DNA from: Candidatus Rifleibacteriota bacterium
GTDB taxonomy: Bacteria; Muiribacteriota; Ozemobacteria; Ozemobacterales; Ozemobacteraceae
Assembly: GCA_015232575.1 (NCBI GenBank)
Contig: JADFZL010000002.1
Location: 124,001 to 188,000 of the forward strand
DNA length: 64,000 bases
Direction of reading: 5' to 3'
The notes beneath the pieces are model-generated. The model was not told the origin of the DNA and did no database searches. It saw nothing but the letters and a program-made list of their open reading frames with translations. Position numbers and translations under genes: made by a program. Numbering within the stretch: the stretch's first letter is position 1; each line of letters starts with the position of its first letter. This document shows, one piece after another, positions 1 to 9,044 of the stretch.

Positions 1-528
1 GACCGCCCGCTTGATGCAGAAAAACTTATGAAAAATATCCGCGTTGCTTTGAATTCATCAGATGTTCAGGAAGCGGTGAAAATTTCACGTCAGGAACTTC
101 ATCCACTGGGAAGTGTTTTATACGCTGGTCTGACACATCTTGGCCTTCCAAGGCAGAATATGCTTGACCACATGAGAGAAGAAGCGTTGAGGCAATTGAG
201 AAATATTTCCAGACACAATTCGATTCTTTCGACCATTGCAGGTGTGTCACCCCTTCTTGGGCTGACTGGTACAATCCTTGGCATGATTACATCATTTTCA
301 GTTATCTCGACTATTGGAATCGGCGATCCTACTGCTCTGGCAGGCGGAATTTCAGAAGCGCTTTACACAACTGCAGCCGGGCTTTTTGTTGGAATTCCAT
401 CACTGGTAGTTTATAACTGGTGCGAAAACAAAGTTGCACAATTTGAAGATGCGGTTGAATACTGTTCTCTTGACCTTGCCAATTCTCTTCCGCCCAGGGA
501 CAGCAGCTATGAAAAAGCTTCTTCCTGA
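1..528 (+). CDS. exbB: ExbB/TolQ/MotA-family proton channel, 5' partial
   Basis: The reading frame is open from the first base, so the true start lies left of the window; the ATG at 28 is internal. The visible part has the family's typical C-terminal half: a cytoplasmic stretch, then two hydrophobic segments around the motif SPLLGLTGTILGMITSF and a second helix near TTAAGLFVGIPSLVVYNW. In this family the subunit forms the inner-membrane proton channel that powers TonB or TolA. The next genes encode ExbD and TonB, overlapping in order, which favours ExbB over TolQ or MotA. At least one N-terminal membrane helix is missing from the visible part. Confidence 0.9.
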   Translation, partial: DRPLDAEKLMKNIRVALNSSDVQEAVKISRQELHPLGSVLYAGLTHLGLPRQNMLDHMREEALRQLRNISRHNSILSTIAGVSPLLGLTGTILGMITSFSVISTIGIGDPTALAGGISEALYTTAAGLFVGIPSLVVYNWCENKVAQFEDAVEYCSLDLANSLPPRDSSYEKASS

Positions 529-934
529 AAGAAAGCGGCCACAACCGCAGATTGTCCTGACGAATCTGATTGATGTCATTCTTATGCTGGTGTTTTTTTT
601 CATGATAACAAGCTCATTTGCAAAAGAAAAAAACCGTATTCCGATAGAATTGCCAGCAGCTTCAAGTTCAGGTATTTCACAGGGCGAAATATTATCTGTT
701 GTTATCAATAACGATGGCGTTGCGTTTGTAAATTCTATTGAGTTGAATGTCGATGCATTGAAACAGAAAGTCGCCGAATATATTGCTTCAAATCAGGGAA
801 CTGATCCGCAGATTCTTGTTGAAGCAGATGTTTCAACTGATTATGGAAAAGTAGTTTCACTACTTGATGAAATAAGGATGGCCGGAGGGAAGAACATTGG
901 CCTTTCTACGAAAAATAAGTCTGAAGTTAGATAG
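509..934 (+). CDS. exbD: ExbD/TolR biopolymer transport protein
   Basis: A protein of 141 residues with a short cytoplasmic N-terminus, one membrane helix (LIDVILMLVFFFMITSSF) and a periplasmic ExbD/TolR domain. The Asp inside the helix (the D of LIDV) is the conserved proton-binding residue of the family. The ATG at 509 is preferred over an upstream in-frame start because it gives the normal short, basic N-terminus (MKKLLPERKRPQPQ) and has an AGGGA-type ribosome site just upstream. It overlaps the end of exbB by 20 bases, so the two are probably translated together. Confidence 0.9.
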   Translation: MKKLLPERKRPQPQIVLTNLIDVILMLVFFFMITSSFAKEKNRIPIELPAASSSGISQGEILSVVINNDGVAFVNSIELNVDALKQKVAEYIASNQGTDPQILVEADVSTDYGKVVSLLDEIRMAGGKNIGLSTKNKSEVR

Positions 935-1865
935 TTTTCTGCCTGAATGTTCAGATGTACGCGAGAAAGAAGAGTTCCAGCTTTCTCTGTTGGTTCATTT
1001 CGCTTTCTTCTTACTTCTGAGTGTGTTTTTTGCTGTTTTTCATGTCGATCATACGATTATTCCAAAAAACATAGCACCCGTAAGACTTATATCCGGAAGC
1101 GGATTCAATCAGAATAATTCTGAATCTCTTCCATTCCGAAAATCTTTGTTTTCAGATGTTTCAAAGTTTAACACTGAAAAAAATACGGCATCTGCAAAGA
1201 ATTCCAGACAAAAAAAGAACGTTCTCAAGAAAAAAACTCTGAAAAAAACAGATGTAAAAAAGGCTGTTACAAAATCACCTGTTGTTGCAACCAAAAAATC
1301 TGTTAAAAGTGAAACTCAACCTGCAGAGACCAAAGAACCGGAAAAATCTGTTATCAAGACAGCTAAATTCGAAACTGATGCTGTGACTCCATTTGCACTG
1401 AATGAGCCGGTAAAAAATGATATTGAATCACTTGTTGATGATACCCTTGGAGAGCCACTCAGACGCGAACCAGAAACAACTGAAACAGTTTCACAGAGTG
1501 AAAACCCGGGGAAATCTGTTGAGAAAAGCATTGGAACTGACGGAGATGAATTTCAGGTTGTAGATCTGGAATCCTTTGGCGATCAGAATAAAAGTTTCGC
1601 TCCGCCTTCTATCGTTTCAAAAGTTATCCCTGATTACCCGGAATGGGCAAGGAAAAAGGGAATTAAAGGTCAGGCGACATACAAAGTCATGATCATGGAA
1701 TCTGGAACTGTTGGAGATGTTATTCATCTGTCATCTACAGTTGATTCCAGGATGGCTGTTCTCGGAGCTCAGGCTTTGCGAAGATGGCTTTTCACGCCAG
1801 TACTTGATGGCGGCGAACCTGTCAGAACCTGGGTGAAAATTGCAGTGCACTTTCAACTTAAATAG
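897..1865 (+). CDS. tonB: TonB energy-transducing protein
   Basis: A protein of 322 residues: a cytoplasmic N-terminus, a membrane anchor at about 31-50, a long Lys/Glu/Thr-rich periplasmic spacer (about 95-230) and a C-terminal TonB domain with the hallmark IPDYPEWARKKGIKGQ stretch. It carries proton-motive energy from ExbB/ExbD to outer-membrane transporters. The start is an unusual TTG at 897, supported by a strong GGAGGG at 884-889 seven bases upstream. It overlaps exbD by 38 bases. No TonB-dependent receptor is encoded in the window, so the substrate cannot be inferred. It is convergent with the cyclase gene, with no clear terminator in the 53-base gap. Confidence 0.88.
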   Translation: MAFLRKISLKLDSFLPECSDVREKEEFQLSLLVHFAFFLLLSVFFAVFHVDHTIIPKNIAPVRLISGSGFNQNNSESLPFRKSLFSDVSKFNTEKNTASAKNSRQKKNVLKKKTLKKTDVKKAVTKSPVVATKKSVKSETQPAETKEPEKSVIKTAKFETDAVTPFALNEPVKNDIESLVDDTLGEPLRREPETTETVSQSENPGKSVEKSIGTDGDEFQVVDLESFGDQNKSFAPPSIVSKVIPDYPEWARKKGIKGQATYKVMIMESGTVGDVIHLSSTVDSRMAVLGAQALRRWLFTPVLDGGEPVRTWVKIAVHFQLK

Positions 1866-1918
1866 AATAGTCTCGCAGCCACAGGATACAAAGACAAGAA
1901 ATGTGGGTTGTTATTATT

Positions 1919-4900
1919 TTATCGATGAGAATCGGCTAGAAGTGAATAGGCTGTGACTGTGCGGGTTTTACCTTTAATTGGTGGAAGGTCAAGCAGACTC
2001 ACTGTTTGTGTATTTTCGAAGGTGTTGATTTTTTTTGCTGATTCATAAGTGAGCGTTTCCATGACAATTCCACCGATTTCTCTTTCGCCTTCTGAAGCAA
2101 TTTGTCCGCCTCTGCTGAGTTTAAATGATAATTCACCCAGTCTGGATGCCAGGTTTACCGTATCTCCGATTACCGTGTAATCTTCGCGAGCTTCGCCGGT
2201 GCCTATTATTCCGGCTAATACCGGTCCAGTGACTATCCCGGCTCCGATAGGTTGTTTGCTGTTTTCGGAAATTTCGAAGGCGGTTTTACAGATTTCTGAA
2301 GCAGCAATTATTGCTGAAGAACTGGCTTTTTCAATTCCTCCTTGAGTGCTGTGAGGAAACGTAGCAAGAACTTTATCTCCGATAAATTTGTCTATTTCTC
2401 CGCCATGATTTCTGATAATTTTTGATACTTTTTCAAGGTGCCTGTTCAGTAGAAAAATCAGTTTTTCAGGAGACATTCCTGATATGACTTTTTTGAAATT
2501 CGCGACTCCGATGAACATGACTGTCGTTTGAATCAGTTCACCCTTTCTTGCTGCTTCCTCACGATCTTTGTCTCTTGCTGCGCTCCGTACCGATTCAGAA
2601 ACGAATTTCATCAGCAATTTACCTTCAGCAACTGATTTAGCAACAGAATTATATGCAATTGCCAATTGAGAAAACTCACCGCCGTATTTCGGATCAAGTC
2701 TGATGGAGAAGTCTTTCTGCATAAATCTTTTTAATGCAAAAACAAGTTCAGAAACCGGAAGAATAAATCCTGATGCTGCGTTGAAAGCCAAAAGAATTGA
2801 AAAAAGAAGTAGAACAGCAAGAAGACTTTTCTGAGTTTCTGTTCCGGAAGACGCTTCTGAAATGAATTTTCCAATGGATGTGGTGTATGAATAGATAAGG
2901 CTTTCATTTAATAATCCGGGAATTGTTGTTTTTAATATTTCATCATCATTATTTTCGGATATCATTTTGAAGGCAGGCATATTTGATTCGTTTGCGATAA
3001 GCGATAATTCATGCTCATCGGAAGGTTTTTTCTCATAGAGGTCTTCAAGATCAACGGTTCTATCGAGTTTTTCCAGTTCTGTTTTCCAGAATGGGAACTT
3101 GTATGAAATGTTCGGAAAAGCTCTCAGGAAGGCTTTAACATGTCTTCCCGGAGCTAAAAGATTGTGCTTTTCAATTTGAATGAAATTGTTTTTGTGTATT
3201 GAATTGCTTTTAAGGGAAAGGCGAAAAAGAAATAGAGGTTTTCCATTTTCATTGATGTAATAACCTAAAATATAATTTTTCTGATCGTCAAGAGGAAGTG
3301 ATGGTGAAAATAAATTTGGTGAGTGTCCTGATTCCGCAATTTCCTCAGGCGATGAAACAAATAGAAGCAGTTTATTCATTTCTTCAACGCCATAGTCAAT
3401 AAAAGTACTTGGGTCAAAAGTGTTTTTCAGAGTTCCCGGTTCAGAATATGATGCACCAAGCCCTGAAAGACTTTTGAAACCGGTACTCTGAATGAACTGA
3501 AATTGTATGTCATTTTCTCTTGATTGCCCAGGTTCAAGATCGACTGAAAAGCCTTCCGGTCCGGCAAGCGTGTTTCGACCGATTAATATTCCACGATTGT
3601 AAAAATAATTTATTAAACTTGAACTTAATTCGTCGGTTAGTTTTTTTCGATCTTTTTTTGATGCCTTTCTCAGCCTGTGTATCTTGTCGAGTAAAAATTT
3701 TGAATTCTCATGTTTAAATATGTTTGCCATTGTATACGAAAGAAACATATCTTCAAATTTCTCTGCATTGGAAGATGTCTGCTGAATTCGTTTTTCTTCT
3801 TTATATTGTGTTAAAAAAGTTCTTTCAATATTGCCTCTTTCAAGTGAAAAATATGCACATACAAGAGTCGGGATGATTGAAAAAACAAAAGCACCAGCCA
3901 TCTGATATTTCAGAGAAATTTTAACTCCACTTTTATTGCCAAGCATTCTTTTTGCAGCCGAAATTCCTGTAAATATCCAGATAAATGAAATAATAATCAA
4001 GAATTTTCTTTGTTGCGAAAGAGTTTTATCGTAGTTGGACGATCTTTCTCTGATTGCAGAAATTACTTCCCCATTATCTGTTTTAAGAGATTTTGAAATC
4101 AATTTGTTGGAAATCGGGCTTAAAGCAGCTGAATTGCCTGGGAATTCTGTTGCATCATCGTAGAGAATGGTGCATTTGCTATTTTTGAAATTACTTATCA
4201 AAGCTTTTTTCCGATTTTTGCCCGTCATATCTTCCGGATGTAAAAAAAGAAGAATGATTCCCGGCTTTCCGTCGGGAAGTAGAATGGAAGACCAGAAAAA
4301 ATATACCGGATGATCTGAAAGATCAAGCAACAGGAATTGATCAAGTGATTTTTTTACAATTTCATCCGGAGTTAATTTGAGGTTGTAAAGAATTGTTTTT
4401 TTCAATTCCCAGGTTGAACTTTGCCTGAGAAGATTATTATGAAAAACTATGCTTAATAATCTCAGGAATTTTTTATCGAAATCTGTGTGAGATTGATTGT
4501 TTAAAATCAATTTTGGTTCTGATGAAATTGATGTCAGACACCAATCAAGTGATGGGAAAGTCTTTCTGCATTGTAAAAGTTTATTATTAATGCTTTTAAC
4601 ATCATTTTCGCTAATGTTTTCAATTTTTCCAGTGGGAATTTTGAAATTATCGAAGACGGAAGAAATAAATCTTTTGAAAAAAATTGATATTTGTACAGAT
4701 GGATCTTTTGAACGGGCAGCATGATTTAAATCTTGAATGAGTTGTCGCTCTATTGTTTCTGAAATACCTGATTTATAAGAGTTTTCAGAGAATTTAAAAG
4801 AGAAAAGCATAAAAAAAAGCGGAAGAAAAAGAAAAATGGCAGTGAAAAACCAGCGCCGATAATTAGTTTGTTTCTTATCAATTTTATTTTCAGAATGTGC

Positions 4901-7900
4901 ATAGGGCAGCAGATTTTCTTCTTGTGTTAATTTCTCCTGAAATATTTGATTTTCAATATTTGATGCAGATGATGTATTGTCTTCAGAATCTTCTGATTTT
5001 TTTGATTCGTTAGATTCTGATTCTTTTGATTTATAAGAATCTGCAATTGTATCAACTTTCAATTCAAAACAACCTGGTGAGTCATAAATTTCTTCAAATG
5101 AATAGTGGCGGTTAACTATTTCTGCAATTCTTGTGGAACAGACTATTCCGGAATGTCTGCCTTTTTTTGATGCGGCTTCGAGCTCATTGGCAATTTTCAT
5201 CGTATCGCCGAGTACAGAAAAATCCAGACGAGTGTCTTTGTCACCCATTACACCAGTTATAACTTCTCCAATGTCAATTCCAACGCCGATTTTATATGTG
5301 AATAGTCCAGATTTTTCTCTGGCTCTGTTGATTTCATGATGCGATTTCATCATCATTTGAGCCGCTTTAATCGCCCTTATAGCAATATGTTCGTGTTTTT
5401 CTTCATGAGCGTGGCAGAAGATTGCCTGAATAGCGTCACCAATAAATCGGTCAACTGTTCCGCCATTATCATTAATAGCTTTTGTCATGGCTTTAAGATG
5501 AACATTTATCATGTCAAAAACTTCCGGTGGAGAATGGGCTTCAGAAAGTGTAGTAAAGCTTCTGACATCAGAAACAAGAGTGACCAGAATTCTTCTTGTA
5601 CCTGTAACAGCATTATCCAGGTCTCCATCAGAAACCACTTTTAGAACATCTGGCGGGACGAATTTGCTCATTATCTGTCTTTCAGAAAGCCAACCTCGCA
5701 TAATGTCAAGGTTTTTACACGCAAACCCAAGTTCATCCTGTCTTTCTTCGATCAATCTTGTACTCAGATCACCTTTTTCGATTTTTTTCAGGCTGTTGAT
5801 CATTCCGGTAAGAGGCTTTACTAGCCAATTTGAAAGAATTAATGCAAATATTCCGGTAAAAAGTGCTGACAATATTATACCGGAATAGATCCAGAGAACT
5901 TCTTTCTGAATGCTTTTCATGATCGGCTCAAGTGAAGCACCGGCTATTATTGAAATTCCCTCATTGGGTCTGCTTATGATAATTCTTCTTTCTCCGAAAC
6001 GTTCATTTTTGAACTCACCTCTTACCTCTCTATTCAGATTTATCAACGTTTGTGAATTTCCTGCTTGGCATAAAATTTCATATTTCTCATCTTTTGATCT
6101 TACAAGTGCAAGAAAGAAATCTGGATCTGAATAGTTCAGAGTCTTAACATACTTACTCATTGAATGAATAACAGCGTTATTCAGATTAGAAATAATATGC
6201 AGCAGATACGTAAGATTTCCTTTTGATTGTACAAGATTGGTATATCGCATACTGGAGCTGTTAGTCTGTCCCATGCGTTGAATCGTGTCTGGTTTTGCTT
6301 GAAGTGAGTCGTTTTTTTCCAGAACACCAAGCTTTGTGATAAAACTTGCATCTTTATTCTCATTTACAGTTTTCGTACCTTTAAAAAGGGCCTTATCAAG
6401 ATATTCCATTGAGAATGCGTGGTAAATAAATTCGGTCAGCTTTCTGGAATCTGGATTAACAGTATCAGCAAATTGTACAAATTGCTTTTCATCTTCGCTG
6501 AAAAGCATAGCAGCATCAAGCTGGAAGTTTTGTTTTTCAAGTCTTTCTTCAATGCTCATTTTTAAATATGACTCAAAATTCTTATCGTATTTTAATTTTT
6601 CTGAATAGTAAGTGTTTTCAAGTTCTTTGGATAGCCAATTAGTTATTTCTCTTCCTTTATTGTGAAATCTGGAATTTACTATTGATGCTTCAGCTTCAAC
6701 TTTTCTGATTTCAGCAGTCAGTTTTTTGTCGAGTGCTGCTTTGAGATTTACAGAAAGATCATATTCCAGGCGTTTTCCTGAGTTTAAAATTATTATAAAA
6801 ACCGGAAGAGTAAGGCTCAAAAACCATAAAAAAAGTGATTGTCTGATGGTAAGATTTATGGATATTCTATTAGTTAGTTTTGAAATTGAGAAAAATGTCC
6901 AGAAGACGATGAAGAGTAATAAGTAGATATTTTTCCAGATTTCAATCTGAGTCAGCTTATCCGAAGGTTTTTTGGAAAACAGAATGCCGAGTTCGGCCAG
7001 TCGCGGATCCAGTACACAGGGAATTGCCCTGAAGTGTTTTGTCGAATAATTTTTAAACTCGGGGAAATTGATAATTCCAAGATGGCTTGATTTGTCTGGT
7101 GGAGTAAGCTTAAGAAAAGCAGCAATTTCTGATAAAAGTGATCTGGTTTCTGAGCATCTTATTTTTGGATGAAAAGCAGGCCGATATTTTTTTGAAACTG
7201 CTTTTTCCATCGGGAGAAAGGCTGGAAAAATGTTTTTACTTTTAAATATGTTTTCCCAGTTCGATAAGATTGATTTTTTTATTTGTGTACGGTGGTCTTT
7301 TTCAATAGGGAAGATCATGAGGAAGGCACCGCATATTTTACCCTTTCTTTCCAGAGTGTTCCATATTGCCATTGCAAAATTTGAGTGATAAAAGGCGTAA
7401 AATGCTTTTCCTCTTGTTTCATTTGAGAAAATATTTCTAGTTATTCCAGGACCAAATAATGTTTTTATCCGCTGAAAAACAATAGGATCGTCAAGGGAGT
7501 TTTCCTTTCTGGTCGAACTCAGCGAAAGATCTTTGAGAAGGCGTGACAAAATTGTTTTGTATTCACTGCTGTATCCTGGTTGGTTAATCAGGTTAAAAGA
7601 GATGCCATCATTCGAATATGATGCCCAGATGACAGGTTTAACAAAATCTTTTACTTGTGCATTTTTCAATGCACTTGAAAAAATAAAATCAATTTTGGAT
7701 GTCGAAGTGGCTGAGGAAAATGATCTGCTGTATTTTTCTGCAGTGATTTCTGCCCAGAAGGAAAATTTACTGGAATTTCGGAAAATATCAGAAAATTTTC
7801 CAGCTTTTTCGGTCCACGCTTCTTCAGAGGTTTTCCGCGTTAGTTCTCTTTCTGATTTTGAGTCAATGATAAGAATAAGCAGTGGAATGACGCTTAGAGC

Positions 7901-7948
7901 AAAAGATAATGCAAATGAAAAAAATTTATTGGTTTTACTTGAAGACAT
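1919..7948 (-). CDS. Tandem membrane class III adenylyl cyclase, C1/C2-like pseudoheterodimer
   Basis: A 2009-residue protein made of two similar halves. Each half has a membrane helix, an extracytoplasmic region, two further helices flanking a short cytoplasmic stretch, a second extracytoplasmic region, a helix with a HAMP-like segment, and a class III nucleotide cyclase domain. Approximate positions are helices at 9-28, 338-356, 370-391, 684-705, 1033-1052, 1315-1330, 1346-1368 and 1708-1730, and cyclase domains at 785-960 and 1806-1995. The first domain keeps both metal-binding aspartates (D794, D838) but has R834, S911, K918 and E922 at the substrate-Lys, Asp/Thr, Asn and Arg positions. 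The second has G1814 at the first metal site but keeps K1854, D1858, T1925, N1932 and R1936. Together they should build one complete ATP site, as the C1 and C2 halves of animal membrane cyclases do. A Ser/Glu/Asp-rich linker (about 975-1000) joins the halves. The gene follows the RsbW-like gene after 4 bases. cAMP production is inferred from the Lys/Thr pair. Confidence 0.9.
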   Translation of the reverse strand: MSSSKTNKFFSFALSFALSVIPLLILIIDSKSERELTRKTSEEAWTEKAGKFSDIFRNSSKFSFWAEITAEKYSRSFSSATSTSKIDFIFSSALKNAQVKDFVKPVIWASYSNDGISFNLINQPGYSSEYKTILSRLLKDLSLSSTRKENSLDDPIVFQRIKTLFGPGITRNIFSNETRGKAFYAFYHSNFAMAIWNTLERKGKICGAFLMIFPIEKDHRTQIKKSILSNWENIFKSKNIFPAFLPMEKAVSKKYRPAFHPKIRCSETRSLLSEIAAFLKLTPPDKSSHLGIINFPEFKNYSTKHFRAIPCVLDPRLAELGILFSKKPSDKLTQIEIWKNIYLLLFIVFWTFFSISKLTNRISINLTIRQSLFLWFLSLTLPVFIIILNSGKRLEYDLSVNLKAALDKKLTAEIRKVEAEASIVNSRFHNKGREITNWLSKELENTYYSEKLKYDKNFESYLKMSIEERLEKQNFQLDAAMLFSEDEKQFVQFADTVNPDSRKLTEFIYHAFSMEYLDKALFKGTKTVNENKDASFITKLGVLEKNDSLQAKPDTIQRMGQTNSSSMRYTNLVQSKGNLTYLLHIISNLNNAVIHSMSKYVKTLNYSDPDFFLALVRSKDEKYEILCQAGNSQTLINLNREVRGEFKNERFGERRIIISRPNEGISIIAGASLEPIMKSIQKEVLWIYSGIILSALFTGIFALILSNWLVKPLTGMINSLKKIEKGDLSTRLIEERQDELGFACKNLDIMRGWLSERQIMSKFVPPDVLKVVSDGDLDNAVTGTRRILVTLVSDVRSFTTLSEAHSPPEVFDMINVHLKAMTKAINDNGGTVDRFIGDAIQAIFCHAHEEKHEHIAIRAIKAAQMMMKSHHEINRAREKSGLFTYKIGVGIDIGEVITGVMGDKDTRLDFSVLGDTMKIANELEAASKKGRHSGIVCSTRIAEIVNRHYSFEEIYDSPGCFELKVDTIADSYKSKESESNESKKSEDSEDNTSSASNIENQIFQEKLTQEENLLPYAHSENKIDKKQTNYRRWFFTAIFLFLPLFFMLFSFKFSENSYKSGISETIERQLIQDLNHAARSKDPSVQISIFFKRFISSVFDNFKIPTGKIENISENDVKSINNKLLQCRKTFPSLDWCLTSISSEPKLILNNQSHTDFDKKFLRLLSIVFHNNLLRQSSTWELKKTILYNLKLTPDEIVKKSLDQFLLLDLSDHPVYFFWSSILLPDGKPGIILLFLHPEDMTGKNRKKALISNFKNSKCTILYDDATEFPGNSAALSPISNKLISKSLKTDNGEVISAIRERSSNYDKTLSQQRKFLIIISFIWIFTGISAAKRMLGNKSGVKISLKYQMAGAFVFSIIPTLVCAYFSLERGNIERTFLTQYKEEKRIQQTSSNAEKFEDMFLSYTMANIFKHENSKFLLDKIHRLRKASKKDRKKLTDELSSSLINYFYNRGILIGRNTLAGPEGFSVDLEPGQSRENDIQFQFIQSTGFKSLSGLGASYSEPGTLKNTFDPSTFIDYGVEEMNKLLLFVSSPEEIAESGHSPNLFSPSLPLDDQKNYILGYYINENGKPLFLFRLSLKSNSIHKNNFIQIEKHNLLAPGRHVKAFLRAFPNISYKFPFWKTELEKLDRTVDLEDLYEKKPSDEHELSLIANESNMPAFKMISENNDDEILKTTIPGLLNESLIYSYTTSIGKFISEASSGTETQKSLLAVLLLFSILLAFNAASGFILPVSELVFALKRFMQKDFSIRLDPKYGGEFSQLAIAYNSVAKSVAEGKLLMKFVSESVRSAARDKDREEAARKGELIQTTVMFIGVANFKKVISGMSPEKLIFLLNRHLEKVSKIIRNHGGEIDKFIGDKVLATFPHSTQGGIEKASSSAIIAASEICKTAFEISENSKQPIGAGIVTGPVLAGIIGTGEAREDYTVIGDTVNLASRLGELSFKLSRGGQIASEGEREIGGIVMETLTYESAKKINTFENTQTVSLLDLPPIKGKTRTVTAYSLLADSHR

Positions 7949-7952
7949 CAGA

Positions 7953-8849
7953 TTACAGAACTTTTCTCATTCTTACCATGTTTCCGGTTCCCAGGAATTC
8001 CAGTTCATTGAACTGAAAACGGGCAAGAAAAATGCCTCTGCCATGAGCTAAAAGCATCTGTTCAGGGCTCAGAGGGTCGGGAAGATTTTTCCAGTCAAAT
8101 CCCTTGCCTTCATCTATTACAACCCATTCGCAGAAAGTGTCAGTCTGAGAGAAATTTATTTCTGTTTTGCGAGATCCAAATACAGGGTGTTTTTTTCTTT
8201 CGTTGAAAAGATTTTCGATAGAATCACCCGATGAATCAAGAGCTGCTGTTTTTTCCTGATAGGATATTTCAAGGTTTCCGTGTTCAATAGCGTTGGTAAT
8301 GAGTTCTGTTAAGCCCAGACGTATTTCCATTCGGGCTTTTGGTGAGAAAGCATTGTGAGTTGCCCGAACAAGAAATTCTGTAATATGAGGAATCATTTCA
8401 ATGTCGTTGTCCAGCCTTATTCTGAATTGCTGGTGGCTGATCACATTCAGAATTTCTATTCCAGTTCGTCTTGCAATAACAATTGCGGTATATTTTTTCA
8501 ACAAACCGGACATTTCTTCTTCATTAACATTTTGAGTGAAAAAATTGCTTGCTTTATTTTTCATTGCTGCAAGAATAAGATCCTGGCGTCCGGCAGGAAG
8601 GGCAACGAGAACGATAATCTGAGGATCAATCTGCCGGATTTCTCCGACTATCGAGAGGTCTTCAGGTTTAAGAACTGGAAGATCAAGAATTAATATTTCT
8701 GGTTTTTTTGAACCTATTTTCTGTAAATAATCAGAAATTGTTGCAACTGAAAGAAGAATTTGTGTTGATTGAGATACTGCCAGAACTCCAAGAAGGTTGC
8801 GGGTTTCTTTCCTGGAAGATATCAATAGAGTTCTTATTGCAGAAAACAT
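7953..8849 (-). CDS. Degenerate receiver fused to RsbW-like histidine-kinase-type ATPase
   Basis: A protein of 298 residues. Residues 1-120 look like a CheY-type receiver: D56 in the ILILDLP strand matches the phosphoacceptor, but the N-terminal acidic pair is replaced by Ser-Ser (residues 11-12) and the conserved C-terminal Lys is absent. Residues 140-298 form a HATPase_c domain of the anti-sigma/RsbW type, with an N-box (E182, N186), a G1 box (D246-EGKGF) and a G2 box (HGRGIFL from 269). There is no histidine-phosphotransfer domain, so it is not a classical sensor kinase. RsbW relatives bind or phosphorylate STAS-type antagonists or sigma factors. It lies 4 bases upstream of the tandem cyclase and probably shares its transcript, so it may control, or be controlled by, that pathway; no direct evidence shows this. 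Confidence 0.82.
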   Translation of the reverse strand: MFSAIRTLLISSRKETRNLLGVLAVSQSTQILLSVATISDYLQKIGSKKPEILILDLPVLKPEDLSIVGEIRQIDPQIIVLVALPAGRQDLILAAMKNKASNFFTQNVNEEEMSGLLKKYTAIVIARRTGIEILNVISHQQFRIRLDNDIEMIPHITEFLVRATHNAFSPKARMEIRLGLTELITNAIEHGNLEISYQEKTAALDSSGDSIENLFNERKKHPVFGSRKTEINFSQTDTFCEWVVIDEGKGFDWKNLPDPLSPEQMLLAHGRGIFLARFQFNELEFLGTGNMVRMRKVL

Positions 8850-9044
8850 GGATATTTTCCTCTCAAAGGAATCTTTATATCATATTCTGTCTCATTCTAT
8901 TACCCGGAAATTAAATATTTATGATATCCTTTTTTATTGTGCCGTTATTTGATTATATATAATTTTTTTTTAATTGGCAACTTTTCGAAGAAGATTCAGA
9001 AGATGATCAGAACTATATGTTTACAGGTGCGCAATTCATTGTGC

